From a virus: 23,972 bases of DNA. Positions 14,050 to 21,331 of this stretch are shown piece by piece. A model generated the notes under the pieces. That model searched no databases. It was not told the origin of the DNA and saw only the letters and a program-made list of their open reading frames with translations. Within the stretch, counting starts at the first letter, position 1. Each line of letters starts with the position of its first letter. Both the position numbers and the translations under genes were made by a program. The DNA lies in the IMG/VR virus record IMGVR_UViG_3300021960_000502, positions 1 to 23,972 of that record; one strand, written 5' to 3'.

Positions 14050-14301
14050 TTAAAATGGAAGTTCGTCAGGGTGTAGTTCCGCTGATTCTTCTTCTTCCTT
14101 CTTATATTTTTTAGCTTCTTCTTCCGCAGTGAATTGCAATGATAAATACTTTTCGCCTGTTTTAGTGCTTGTTGAAATCCAAATCGCAATATCATATTCT
14201 TCATTATTGACTTTGCAAGAGCCTTTGTATTTTGGGTGTTTATCGGTTTCAGCATACTTATTTATAAATGCTAAACCTTTATTATTCTTTTCAATTTTCA
14301 T
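14050..14301 (-). CDS. Small single-stranded-DNA-binding-like protein
   Basis: An 83-residue protein: a beta-rich core (KHPKYKGSCKVNNEEYDIAIWISTSTKTGEKYLSLQF), compact like an OB fold or the DUF736 type, then a charged stretch, ending HPDELPF. The terminal acidic-hydrophobic tip resembles the C-terminal DDDIPF tail with which bacterial SSB recruits partners. It sits directly downstream of the annealing-protein gene with an 11-bp overlap and a strong AAGGAG site, the expected pairing of SSB and annealase. The core is shorter than a canonical SSB, so the call rests on tail, strand pattern and context. Confidence 0.55.
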   Translation of the reverse strand: MKIEKNNKGLAFINKYAETDKHPKYKGSCKVNNEEYDIAIWISTSTKTGEKYLSLQFTAEEEAKKYKKEEEESAELHPDELPF

Positions 14302-14878
14302 CTTGATCTCCTTCGACTTTCTTTTTGTTTTCTAAATTATCTTTAATTAATCTGCTGTCTAATGCTTTTAAAGTATCCGACCATAATTTTAAGTCCATAG
14401 TTTTTAAACTTGCATTGTAACGATCTATTTCAGTTAAGCTTAACAAACCTGCTTTTCGGCATTCGTTCATTGTTTTATTCAATGTTTCAATCTGTTTGTT
14501 TGTAGGTTTTCCAATTGATTCTTTTTTTGCAACTTCAATTACATCTTCAGTAGCAATACTCATTTCCTGACCAATATAACCGCATTTGCTTAACGCACGT
14601 CCAATTGCAGAAGTTTCACAATTTTCTAATGCATTTTTCCTATTAACAAACCCATCGTCATCAGTTTCATATGCAACTCCTGTAAAAATTCTATCAGGGT
14701 TGCTTACGTCAGGGACAATAGTTGCTTGAACAAAAAAAGCATTACAAGTCTTATCAGTTAAAGAATTGTTCCACTCTTTGTCTATTTTGTATTCACAAGT
14801 TATTGATGCATTTTCGTGATCTTCGTCAAAAGCCTGTAAACGTTCCGCCACAGTCTTATAGTTATCTAAGTGTTTCAT
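14291..14878 (-). CDS. Erf/Rad52-like single-strand annealing protein
   Basis: A 195-residue protein. TGVAYETDDDGFVNRKNALENCETSAIGRALSKCGYIG (66-103) holds the ETSAIGRAL(a)..G motif characteristic of ERF-type and related phage annealing proteins. An N-terminal region with beta strands (YKIDKEWN...FFVQATIVPD) precedes it. The C-terminal third (from about 120) is a helical charged tail, likely for partner binding. It would anneal complementary strands for recombination-dependent replication, helped by the neighbouring SSB-like protein and the NinG-like nuclease. The ribosome site AGAAGG is six bases before the ATG. No matching 5'-3' exonuclease was seen. Confidence 0.72.
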   Translation of the reverse strand: MKHLDNYKTVAERLQAFDEDHENASITCEYKIDKEWNNSLTDKTCNAFFVQATIVPDVSNPDRIFTGVAYETDDDGFVNRKNALENCETSAIGRALSKCGYIGQEMSIATEDVIEVAKKESIGKPTNKQIETLNKTMNECRKAGLLSLTEIDRYNASLKTMDLKLWSDTLKALDSRLIKDNLENKKKVEGDQDEN

Positions 14879-15119
14879 TTTTACCTTCTTTCTTATGTTC
14901 GACAGAAGCTGGATTAGCTGAAGTTATACGTTGACTTTCGTCAGGTCTGCTTGCTTTGTCAGCTTCTTGTTTTTTTATTTTCATTTCATATTCTTGCCTG
15001 ACAATTTCATATCCTTTAATAAGTTTATCAAGCAATTCTTTTTTAGGTTGTCCGCCATTTAATAGTTCAATATTGGCATCAAACAATTCTATTGGCACGT
15101 CTTTGATAGTTATCTTCAT
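14862..15119 (-). CDS. Hypothetical protein of the recombination operon
   Basis: An 85-residue protein: MKITIKDVPIELFDANIELL, a helical middle (ELLDKLIKGYEIVRQEYEMKIKKQEADK) and a polar Ser/Asn/Lys tail. No family recognised. ATG 15119 is preferred over 15131 because AGGA lies seven bases before it. It overlaps the annealing-protein gene by 17 bp, so it may be an accessory factor. Confidence 0.6.
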   Translation of the reverse strand: MKITIKDVPIELFDANIELLNGGQPKKELLDKLIKGYEIVRQEYEMKIKKQEADKASRPDESQRITSANPASVEHKKEGKNETLR

Positions 15120-15120
15120 T

Positions 15121-15420
15121 TTATTCCTCATTACTTAACATTTCACATAAATGCTCATTGACTTCATCAAGATCAATTTTTTTATCAGCCCAAAGTACGC
15201 CATCAGGTGTTTTTGCTTTGTATAAATCACAATGCAACAACCAAGCTTCGTAAATTGTTTTTAAAGGTCTTAATTTAGTATCTGAGCCTGCTCTTGTATT
15301 GTATATACTTTTTAAAGAATTATAAAATATTGGATCATTATTAATCCAAAGCACAACATTCCAAGTTTCGTAATTCTTCCAACCATTGTATTCATTTTTT
15401 CTATATACTAATTCGTTCAT
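15121..15420 (-). CDS. Phage protein with NYETWNVVLWI signature
   Basis: A 99-residue protein whose N-terminus NGWKNYETWNVVLWINNDP is a signature I associate with a widespread phage/plasmid family of unknown function (DUF7249-like). The rest is helical and acidic towards the end (DLDEVNEHLCEMLSNEE). It overlaps the methyltransferase gene by four bases (ATGA) and has GGAGCG eight bases upstream. No catalytic motif is evident. Confidence 0.65.
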   Translation of the reverse strand: MNELVYRKNEYNGWKNYETWNVVLWINNDPIFYNSLKSIYNTRAGSDTKLRPLKTIYEAWLLHCDLYKAKTPDGVLWADKKIDLDEVNEHLCEMLSNEE

Positions 15421-15920
15421 ATTTTCGCTCCATTAATTAATGTTAATATTTGTTCTTCTGTGATAAAGTCTTTGCGATTTAATTTTTTATTACCCCACCA
15501 TACTACTATCATACTAGGAAAAGGTGCAGGTGCAAGTTTTTCCCCACCTTCAAACTTTATTCTTCCTTTAATGAACACCATTGATGCTTTATTGTATATA
15601 TAATTATGAAACCATTTTGTATCAGTTCTTGCAGGTAATAATGCAATAGTAGTACTGCCATTTATTTCCCATTGTTCGTATGCTTTTTCAACAAACTTTG
15701 AAATTTCCCTTCCATATGGAGGGTTCATAAAGTTGCAAGTTTCCCAATTTTTATTTAAACAAGAATTTTCTTTTGTATAATATTTAGGTAATAATGCATT
15801 TTTTTCATCAGAACAAACATCTAAATCGAATTTAAAATGATTGTGTAATGCATTAAATAACCATTTCGGAGTTCGCCAATCGTCTTTATTAGAACTAAAC
15901 AAACCTTTATTAACACTCAT
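15417..15920 (-). CDS. Phage DNA N6-adenine methyltransferase (Dam-like)
   Basis: A 167-residue methyltransferase of the compact phage Dam type. DDWRTPKWLFNALHNHFKFDLDVCSDEKNALLPKYYT (13-49) is the characteristic N-terminal block, FMNPPYG at 64-70 the catalytic NPPY motif IV for N6-adenine, and ALLPARTDTKWFHNYI and APAPFPSMIVVWW the remaining core. It would methylate adenines in phage DNA for restriction protection or replication control. Recognition sequence unknown; GATC, the usual target of the type, occurs often in this DNA. It modifies adenine and does not supply 5-methylcytosine to the TET-like enzyme. AAAGGAG lies nine bases before the ATG. Confidence 0.87.
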   Translation of the reverse strand: MSVNKGLFSSNKDDWRTPKWLFNALHNHFKFDLDVCSDEKNALLPKYYTKENSCLNKNWETCNFMNPPYGREISKFVEKAYEQWEINGSTTIALLPARTDTKWFHNYIYNKASMVFIKGRIKFEGGEKLAPAPFPSMIVVWWGNKKLNRKDFITEEQILTLINGAKI

Positions 15921-16123
15921 TGCATAATCTCCTTTATTAGTCGTTCTTTTATTATATCCCTAAACTTTTCATTTTTTCTTAACCTATCGTAATGTTTTTT
16001 AAAATGTTTGGTAGGTTTACCATTAGTTCCATAAAGATCAATGCAAACAACATATATTTCATATTCTACATTTTCGTCTATCATATCTCCATAATGTTCA
16101 TTATAATCTCTAACTACGCCCAT
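15917..16123 (-). CDS. Hypothetical first gene of the leftward replication operon
   Basis: A 68-residue protein, MGVVRDYNEHYGDMIDENVEYEIYVVCIDLYG, then a basic half with KHFKKHYDRLRKNEKFRDIIKERLIKE. No family recognised. It has a strong AAGGAT ribosome site and is the gene closest to the divergent promoter region, so it is expected to be expressed first. It overlaps the methyltransferase gene by four bases. Confidence 0.65.
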   Translation of the reverse strand: MGVVRDYNEHYGDMIDENVEYEIYVVCIDLYGTNGKPTKHFKKHYDRLRKNEKFRDIIKERLIKEIMQ

Positions 16124-16348
16124 TTTTATATCCTTCCCAAGTTCCTAAGATCCTGAATAATTTTGTTAAAAATCTATAAAACATATAACAAATTTGGGCA
16201 TAAAATTAACTATTAACAATAATTTTTATTGATAAAATCTTTTATTTGGGGTTAAAAAATTTTTTAAGCTATTAAAAACAATTTTTAATCACAATAAGAA
16301 TAAACATAATAATATTCATAAGCATAAAGATAATAAGGACAAACCTGC

Positions 16349-16358
16349 GTAGATCTAC
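16349..16358. promoter_or_regulatory. Palindrome GTAGATCTAC, possible operator
   Basis: A perfect 10-bp palindrome containing GATC, about 60 bases upstream of the rightward -10 element. It could bind a dimeric regulator such as the sigma-region-4-like or another phage protein, and its GATC could be a methylation switch. Chance occurrence cannot be excluded. Confidence 0.3.
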
Positions 16359-16415
16359 ATTAAATTAAATGCACAGCAATTGTTGTCTTTTGCATAGGTT
16401 ATTCACAGATTTAAG

Positions 16416-16421
16416 TATAAT
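16416..16421 (+). promoter_or_regulatory. Consensus -10 box of rightward promoter
   Basis: TATAAT, a perfect sigma-70 -10 hexamer, lies 28 bases before the first rightward ATG. No good -35 is at 16-18 bases; the nearest TTG-start hexamer (TTGCAT, 16390-16395) is 20 bases away. The promoter may be activator-dependent. Confidence 0.5.
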
Positions 16422-16449
16422 GAGTTTAACTAACAAAAAAGGTAAAAAA

Positions 16450-16656
16450 ATGAAAAATAAAAAAATGAAATTTAATAAAGTAAACAGTGAATACTTACAA
16501 TATAATCTTTGGATCAGACAGGATAACCCAGATGTGTTTATTACTCGTATGAAGAACAACACTTGGGGTTCAAGAAATTACAAAGTAGAAAGTTCTGTAG
16601 ATTCAGCAATTGTTGGAACTTTGAAAGAAGCAAAAGAAATAGGTTACGAATTATAA
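16450..16656 (+). CDS. Hypothetical small protein, first gene of rightward unit
   Basis: A 68-residue protein (MKNKKMKFNKVNSEYLQYNLWIRQDNPDVFITR...), basic at the N-terminus, with a compact beta-like middle and a helical end (TLKEAKEIGYEL). The frame opens further upstream, but ATG 16450 follows AAAAAAGGTAAAAAA, the only ribosome site, and lies correctly after the -10 box. Family unrecognised. Small genes divergent from the replication operon are often early takeover functions, but nothing in this one shows that. Confidence 0.6.
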   Translation: MKNKKMKFNKVNSEYLQYNLWIRQDNPDVFITRMKNNTWGSRNYKVESSVDSAIVGTLKEAKEIGYEL

Positions 16657-16665
16657 ATAAAAACA

Positions 16666-16683
16666 GGGGGCTGAAAAGCCCCC
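16666..16683 (-). terminator. GAAA-looped GC hairpin, terminator-like in the leftward direction
   Basis: GGGGGCT-GAAA-AGCCCCC is a perfect 7-bp stem with a GNRA-type loop between the first and second rightward genes. In the rightward direction it is followed by ACAAAATGG, no U-run, so rightward transcripts would read through with a stable hairpin before the second gene. Leftward it is followed by TGTTTTTATTTA, which makes it a plausible intrinsic terminator against read-through from the tail operon. Confidence 0.5.
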
Positions 16684-16700
16684 ACAAAATGGAGAAAAAA

Positions 16701-16994
16701 ATGAAACAAGACGATTTTAAAAGAAATAATAAATGGTATTTAGAAGCACAGAATTTGCTTTTAAATAAAAAGATAACAAACGTTCAATGGCAAACTTGGG
16801 ACAAAGAAGATGAATACTCAAGCACAGGTTTGGTATTTGAAGTTGAAGGCGGTGCTACTTTCTTTTTAAGTAGTGATGATGAAGGCAATGACGCAGGTGC
16901 ATTACACTGGCAAACTGACAAAGATTATGGTGTATTACCTACTGACGTTGCTTCAATTGATGAAATGGCAAAATATGTTAAGGAGAATAAATAA
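16701..16994 (+). CDS. Hypothetical small acidic protein
   Basis: A 97-residue protein (MKQDDFKRNNKWYLEAQNLLLNKK...), acidic overall, with beta-like NVQWQTWDKEDEYSSTGLVFEVEGGATFFLSSDDEGND and a short C-terminal helix. The GGAG six bases before ATG 16701 fixes the start; ATG 16689 in the same frame lacks a site. Not recognised as a family. The acidic, strand-rich composition is compatible with a DNA-mimic or inhibitor, which is only a speculation. Its stop shares a base with the next start (TAATG). Confidence 0.6.
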   Translation: MKQDDFKRNNKWYLEAQNLLLNKKITNVQWQTWDKEDEYSSTGLVFEVEGGATFFLSSDDEGNDAGALHWQTDKDYGVLPTDVASIDEMAKYVKENK

Positions 16995-17452
16995 TGAATA
17001 AAGTTTGGGAGTACAATGATGGCGGTAGAGCCGAATCAGGTTACAAAGGAAATGCAGGAGATTGTGTTACAAGAAGCATATCTATTGTAACAGGGCTTCC
17101 GTATCAAAAAGTGTATGATGATTTAAAATCTGCAAACAAAGAATATGCTGAAAGCAAAAGAACGAAAGTTGCCAAAGCATTAAAGAGAAATGGCAATACA
17201 CCAAGAAATGGAGTTTACAAGCAAGTGTACCGCCCTTATCTCGAAAGTTTGGGATATAAGTTTGTTTCAACAATGGGTATTGGAACAGGCTGTAAAATGC
17301 ACTTAAAAGCCGAAGAATTGCCCAAAGGAAAGATAATTGCAAGATTATCTAAACACCTTTGTGCAGTAGTCGATGGGGTTATTCAGGATACGTATGATTG
17401 TTCAAGAGATGGAACAAGATGTGTCTATGGATACTTTATTAAAATCAGTTAG
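16994..17452 (+). CDS. Papain-like cysteine peptidase-like protein
   Basis: A 152-residue protein. GNAGDCVTRSISIVTGLPYQKVYDDL (19-44) resembles the nucleophile helix of papain-like peptidases with Cys24, and LSKHLCAVVDGVIQDTYD (118-135) the His121 strand and an Asp/Asn ligand. The pairing of 'GDCVTRA' with 'HL.AV.DG...DT.D' is common in phage proteins of unknown target. With all candidate residues present it may cleave a host or phage protein or act as a transglutaminase-type enzyme. It is translationally coupled to the preceding gene and ends at a strong terminator. Activity is unproven. Confidence 0.62.
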   Translation: MNKVWEYNDGGRAESGYKGNAGDCVTRSISIVTGLPYQKVYDDLKSANKEYAESKRTKVAKALKRNGNTPRNGVYKQVYRPYLESLGYKFVSTMGIGTGCKMHLKAEELPKGKIIARLSKHLCAVVDGVIQDTYDCSRDGTRCVYGYFIKIS

Positions 17453-17473
17453 TTAGTTACCTCATAAACAAAG

Positions 17474-17499
17474 AAGCCCCAAATTAATGGGGCTTTTTT
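17474..17499. terminator. Bidirectional intrinsic terminator between convergent genes
   Basis: AAGCCCC-AAATTAAT-GGGGCTT is a 7-bp stem with an 8-base loop followed by TTTT rightward. Leftward the same stem is followed by CTTCTTTGTTT. It lies between the stops of the rightward peptidase-like gene and the leftward tail gene, so it can end both transcripts. Confidence 0.85.
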
Positions 17500-17508
17500 G
17501 TATTCAGG

Positions 17509-18291
17509 CTATTGAATTTGCTGACGCATCTTTATCTGTGTAGAAAATCTGCCATCTGCAACTTCAGTGAAGGTCATTGTTTCGTTCAGTCTAACCCAAT
17601 GATAAGAGCTACCATCATAGTAAAGAAATTTCTTTCCCTCCCCTTTAATAGCATCTTGCATTGTGGTTAAGTCTTGTTTGAAGGTAGATGAAATGTTTTG
17701 AAAACTGATTGTAATAACTTCCTGACCAGGATTTACGTTCAATGCATATTCAACTCCGCCTAACGATCTTTGAATTGAATTTTCATATTCTATTTTGCTT
17801 TGAACATTTATATCAGGCTCTATTTCAAAGTTTAATTTTCTACCTATTAAAATTTCTGCAACATTGGTTATTGCTTCATTAAATTCTACACACCATATAG
17901 TATAACTTCCTACATCTGTGTAATTAGCACTGTCGTGAACATTGCTTACTACCCAACCGCTATCAGTAGAAGCAAAACTTTTACCAGCTGCTGTTAAAGA
18001 GTTTACCAAGTTTCCTGCCCTGACTGTCATTTCGTCGCCATTAGCAGTTACGCCATCTGATCCTGAAAAATAAACAGCAATAGCATTTGCAGTTCCGCCT
18101 GTGCCTAATGTATAAGCAATAGCATCATTAGCATTAACACCTGTAATAGCTGTGCCAATGTTTTGATCTGAAACTCTTTTATGATTAGTTAAAGAGTCTG
18201 ACGCACTAAAACCTGCTCCAAACGTACCTTCACTAATTGTATTATCACTTCTGTATTGATTGATTGAATCATAAACAAAAAAACTCGACAT
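17509..18291 (-). CDS. Tail-associated structural protein
   Basis: A 260-residue protein following the large tail hub gene by eight bases, with AGGAGA before its ATG. The N-terminal half is Gly/Ser/Thr/Asn-rich (GTFGAGFSASDSLTNH, DAIAYTLGTGGTANAIAVYFSGSDG), as in virion appendage proteins. The C-terminal half has ordered strands (GQEVITISFQNISSTFKQDL, FLYYDGSSYHWVRLNETMTFTEVADGRFSTQIKM), like tail tip or tube-related domains. I cannot name its family. Position at the end of the tail operon suggests a tip or accessory protein. Confidence 0.6.
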   Translation of the reverse strand: MSSFFVYDSINQYRSDNTISEGTFGAGFSASDSLTNHKRVSDQNIGTAITGVNANDAIAYTLGTGGTANAIAVYFSGSDGVTANGDEMTVRAGNLVNSLTAAGKSFASTDSGWVVSNVHDSANYTDVGSYTIWCVEFNEAITNVAEILIGRKLNFEIEPDINVQSKIEYENSIQRSLGGVEYALNVNPGQEVITISFQNISSTFKQDLTTMQDAIKGEGKKFLYYDGSSYHWVRLNETMTFTEVADGRFSTQIKMRQQIQ

Positions 18292-18299
18292 AATTTCTC

Positions 18300-20621
18300 C
18301 TAAACTTCACGACAACCAATGGAAACCGATCCAATGTTGCGTTTTAAATTTGTTATTATAAATCTTTTATTACTCCAAGTATCTCCAAATAAGTTTGTAG
18401 GCATAGCCACAAAGCTATCAAACGTATCTGATATTGCATCAAATGGGCTTCCAAGATCTTGAAATAGTATGCTTGAAAAGTCTATAAAATCTCCTACTTG
18501 AATCATACCATACTTTTCAGGATTTACTAATGTTACATTAATTGTGGTTTTATAATCTCCGAACAATGAACTTCTAAAATTGACGAAGTCGTCATTTCTA
18601 TCACTTCCTGCATCATCAACAGAATCAAATACATAATCTAAATTGACTTCTTCTTTTTGGTGTGATGCTTGTTCAAAGATAGTTCCATGAGATAAGTTTT
18701 GACCACTTCCTGTGTCTGCTGTATAAGTAGCCTGTTTTAAATATCTATCTTCCGCAGGGTGTGGCTTGTAATTAATTACTAAATTAGTTTCAAGATCTCC
18801 AACTTCTGTAATTCCAAGTTCATAACCGCTTATATCGTTTTGACTTAATGCAATATTAGCAGTAGGAACACCATTGTCTATAGTAAAATAGCGTAAAGGG
18901 CTAACACCTGTTAAAGCAGTTTGTTGTGCTTGTGGGTTAAATTGAAAAAAGAAACACCCTTCGTATTGTAATTTATTTAATACTTTTTCTAATGGCTCTT
19001 GATTGTGTGAACTAAATCTTGTTTTCCAATGCGTAGAACTTGCAGGGCTTGATGTATTACTATCTCTTAATTCTGCTACTGTCTTAAACCCTGAATCTTC
19101 TATATCGGTATCATCAACAAAATCATCTACATCAATAATAGCGTCTAATAATTGCCTATGTATAGCCACAGGGTTATTTAAATCGCTTGCAGTATCAGCA
19201 GTAGAATGAGTTCTATAACTTTCTGTCAAAATATCTCTACCTAAATACACTTCTTCAATACCTGCATTAAAACTTGTAGAAGCAACAGGCTCTTTATCGA
19301 GATCGTTTTCTGCTGTTATTTTAAAAGATACTTCTTTTATAGTAGCTGAAAAATCTGCATATGAAGCAGATCCGCCCAATGCATTAAAATCAAAATATAA
19401 ATAACAATCATCAGGAAAATAACCTGCGTCATCTGTTGCATTATGATCGGTTACATAATCTGTAATATCTACATCTGTAATGCTTATAGTACCTGATTCT
19501 AATTGACTTCTTGCAGGGCTACCAAAACAATGTGCTGAAGAATTTGGTGCACTAACAAAACTTGCAGTATCTTGCACAGTCACTCTTAAACCATTTGAAG
19601 CAGCGAAATTAGAATATGTTTGTGTGAATGTTGCTTCCAAAGATATTTTCAAGTTGGTTATTTTACCACGCAATTCAGGCATAATAAGTTTTACAAAGAA
19701 ACCGCCTATGTCGTTAGAAAAGCCTGTGCTGTTGCTTACTGTGACTGACGTTCCTGTGTTATCATCTATTATATTAGCAAACTCTCCTGCTGTTTTAGTA
19801 GTAGCAGTACCAAACACCACTTCACTTGCAGGAACTTCATCAGGAAATACATCTGCAATACGTTTCATTGATTTAGGAACTTTTAATACCTTAGCCCCAT
19901 CAACATCTGCTATGCTTGTATTGGTATCAGTTAAAGGCAAAAATCTTTTAATTGAATCATCATAAAATTCAAGATCATCACTTCCGCTTGTTCCTTCAGG
20001 AACTAAAAACATAAAGTCAGTACCATCATTTTTATGAAATGGACATTTAAACACTTCTGCGTTAAACGCCTTTCCTGTGCTTGCAGTATAATCCCCATAA
20101 ACTAATGGAACAATTTTATTATTATGTGCTTCGTTTGTGCTACTTGTTCGCCCTTGGGGTATTGATACGTTTTGAAATGGTCTATTAGATATAATGTTCA
20201 TAATAATAGTATTATTTTTATATCCAAAGCTTGATACTTTACCACTGAAAATTTGTAATGCATTCGCAGCTGTATCATCATTATCTATTTGACTTAAAAT
20301 ATTGACGTGTGCATTAAGATAATTTTTACCTAATGTCCCAAGCAAAGTTGTGCCATCAATATCTATATTACCAATATTTAGGGTTAAGCTTCCTGTATTA
20401 GTAGTAAAGTTTTTAAGATCTAACGAATATGAAATACTTGGCTTGTTTAATATAGCAGGGTAATACACCACGCCATCAAAAGTAGTAGATGCAAAACTCA
20501 ACGCCAAATCAGGCGTATCAGTTGTTTGTATACCGCTTGTGCTGTTTTTAAATATCTGTACTAACCAATTTTCTGTCATTGTAGGTGACAGCTTCGATTC
20601 ATAATTAGTGTTTGTAAACAT
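18300..20621 (-). CDS. Large tail tip/hub protein
   Basis: A 773-residue protein, the largest in the window, downstream of the tape measure. It starts MFTNTNYESKLSPTMTENWLVQIFKN. Near the N-terminus SISYSLDLKNFTTNTGSLTLNIGNIDIDG and IFSGKVSSFGYKNNTIIMNIISNRPF look like the beta-rich start of hub/baseplate proteins. The C-terminus has MIQVGDFIDFSSILF...NKRFIITNLKRNIGSVSIGCREV, a typical hub-type ending ('GD.v.i......r..vi..k........l...ev'). It probably forms the tail tip that connects tube to fibres. The exact family (gp27-like hub or central tip) is inferred. ATG 20621 has AAGGGA 11 bases upstream. Confidence 0.65.
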   Translation of the reverse strand: MFTNTNYESKLSPTMTENWLVQIFKNSTSGIQTTDTPDLALSFASTTFDGVVYYPAILNKPSISYSLDLKNFTTNTGSLTLNIGNIDIDGTTLLGTLGKNYLNAHVNILSQIDNDDTAANALQIFSGKVSSFGYKNNTIIMNIISNRPFQNVSIPQGRTSSTNEAHNNKIVPLVYGDYTASTGKAFNAEVFKCPFHKNDGTDFMFLVPEGTSGSDDLEFYDDSIKRFLPLTDTNTSIADVDGAKVLKVPKSMKRIADVFPDEVPASEVVFGTATTKTAGEFANIIDDNTGTSVTVSNSTGFSNDIGGFFVKLIMPELRGKITNLKISLEATFTQTYSNFAASNGLRVTVQDTASFVSAPNSSAHCFGSPARSQLESGTISITDVDITDYVTDHNATDDAGYFPDDCYLYFDFNALGGSASYADFSATIKEVSFKITAENDLDKEPVASTSFNAGIEEVYLGRDILTESYRTHSTADTASDLNNPVAIHRQLLDAIIDVDDFVDDTDIEDSGFKTVAELRDSNTSSPASSTHWKTRFSSHNQEPLEKVLNKLQYEGCFFFQFNPQAQQTALTGVSPLRYFTIDNGVPTANIALSQNDISGYELGITEVGDLETNLVINYKPHPAEDRYLKQATYTADTGSGQNLSHGTIFEQASHQKEEVNLDYVFDSVDDAGSDRNDDFVNFRSSLFGDYKTTINVTLVNPEKYGMIQVGDFIDFSSILFQDLGSPFDAISDTFDSFVAMPTNLFGDTWSNKRFIITNLKRNIGSVSIGCREV

Positions 20622-20642
20622 AGCCTGTTATCCCTTCAAAAA

Positions 20643-21023
20643 TTATTGTATAATCTCTTGTCTGATTTTATTTAGAATATCATCTTCTCTAAATTGCATA
20701 CTAAGATCTGCTTCAAATCGTTTGACCTCTACTCCATATTCAAAAATGATAATGGTAGGTACTACTTTAATGTCCCATTCTTTTTGAATAACTGAACCTA
20801 TTTCTTTATTAGAAATATCTACATATCCAGTATAGCAATTTTGCAATTTCTCTAATGGAATTTTGTTAGCCCAATTCCAAGAAGCATTTACCTCTATTAC
20901 TGCACAAAACTCATTTTTCATTAATTGAATATCTTGAAAACTATCCAAAGATGCTGATTGCGAGTATAGCGACGAAGTAAACAACCCAAGCACCAATAGC
21001 CACATATTTATCAATTTTTTCAT
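20643..21023 (-). CDS. Secreted thioredoxin-fold protein lacking the CXXC site
   Basis: A 126-residue protein. Residues 1-22 are a signal peptide (MKKLINMWLLVLGLFTSSLYSQ, cleavage near Ser21-Gln22). The rest follows the thioredoxin pattern: strand AVIEVNASW at 41-49 in place of 'vvdfwA.WC', and cis-proline motif KVVPTIIIFEYGVEVKRF at 86-103. The active CXXC is replaced by NWAN, so it cannot be a redox thioredoxin; Cys40 and Cys63 remain and could form a structural disulfide. Lying between the membrane protein and the tail hub, it may be a periplasmic binding or tail-associated protein. AGGAT precedes the ATG by eight bases. Confidence 0.68.
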   Translation of the reverse strand: MKKLINMWLLVLGLFTSSLYSQSASLDSFQDIQLMKNEFCAVIEVNASWNWANKIPLEKLQNCYTGYVDISNKEIGSVIQKEWDIKVVPTIIIFEYGVEVKRFEADLSMQFREDDILNKIRQEIIQ

Positions 21024-21033
21024 AATTCATATC

Positions 21034-21330
21034 CTATTTATTATTCATATTTAATAGAGTTTCATTAATACTTCTGGTATCTTCTTTAATGTCGTCTACT
21101 TTATCTTCTAGTTTTTCTACTTTTTCTTCGGTATTTAGAATTGAGTTTCTAATCATTTGGTCTTTAAGATCGTATTCTGTTCTGCTTATAGGCGGTTCAG
21201 GTAATTGTTTTGCTTCTTCAATGTCGGCTTGAAGATTAAACCATAACCCAACTACCATAAATATGGTAACACTAATACTAATCAGCGTTTCAATGCTAAA
21301 TGTGAATTTAGTTCCTTTGCTAAGTTCCAC
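21034..21330 (-). CDS. Membrane protein with coiled coil, holin- or spanin-like
   Basis: A 98-residue protein with one membrane segment (ETLISISVTIFMVVGLWFNLQ, about 14-34) followed by a predicted coiled coil (NTEEKVEKLEDKVDDIKEDTRSINETLLNMNN, 66-97). One membrane segment and a helical soluble part fit inner-membrane spanins and some holins. It starts with GTG at 21330, fixed by a strong TAAGGAG about ten bases upstream. It stands between the 39-residue lysine-rich ORF and the thioredoxin-like gene. No endolysin is visible in the window, so lysis function is suggestive only; a tail-associated membrane protein is also possible. Confidence 0.5.
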   Translation of the reverse strand: MELSKGTKFTFSIETLISISVTIFMVVGLWFNLQADIEEAKQLPEPPISRTEYDLKDQMIRNSILNTEEKVEKLEDKVDDIKEDTRSINETLLNMNNK

Positions 21331-21331
21331 T

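Larger units (their letters stand above)
16124..16449. promoter_or_regulatory. Divergent AT-rich intergenic region, promoters and possible origin
   Basis: This 326-base gap separates the leftward replication operon from the rightward three-gene unit and holds no convincing gene. It is the most AT-rich stretch of the window. It contains a 16-bp palindrome of A and T (TTAAAAAATTTTTTAA, about 16252-16267), a small hairpin CAATAA-TTT-TTATTG (16217-16231), and the palindrome GTAGATCTAC (16349-16358). Divergent transcription, easily melted DNA and inverted repeats suit either a bidirectional control region or a replication origin. No repeated iterons are obvious, so the origin idea is tentative. 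Confidence 0.45.

Noticed and set aside
14019-14255. Leftward 78-codon basic frame overlapping the SSB-like and HNH genes
   Set aside because: It overlaps two better supported genes in another frame and has no ribosome site; its Lys/Arg/Asn content is expected from A-rich sequence.
15417-15920. Methyltransferase as supplier of 5-methylcytosine to the TET-like enzyme
   Set aside because: The NPPY motif and N-terminal block identify an N6-adenine enzyme; no PC-motif C5-cytosine methyltransferase is present in the window.
16365-16562. Leftward hydrophobic open frame
   Set aside because: It is antisense to the first rightward gene and its promoter, and the Phe/Leu run is the complement of a Lys/Asn-rich gene in AT-rich DNA.
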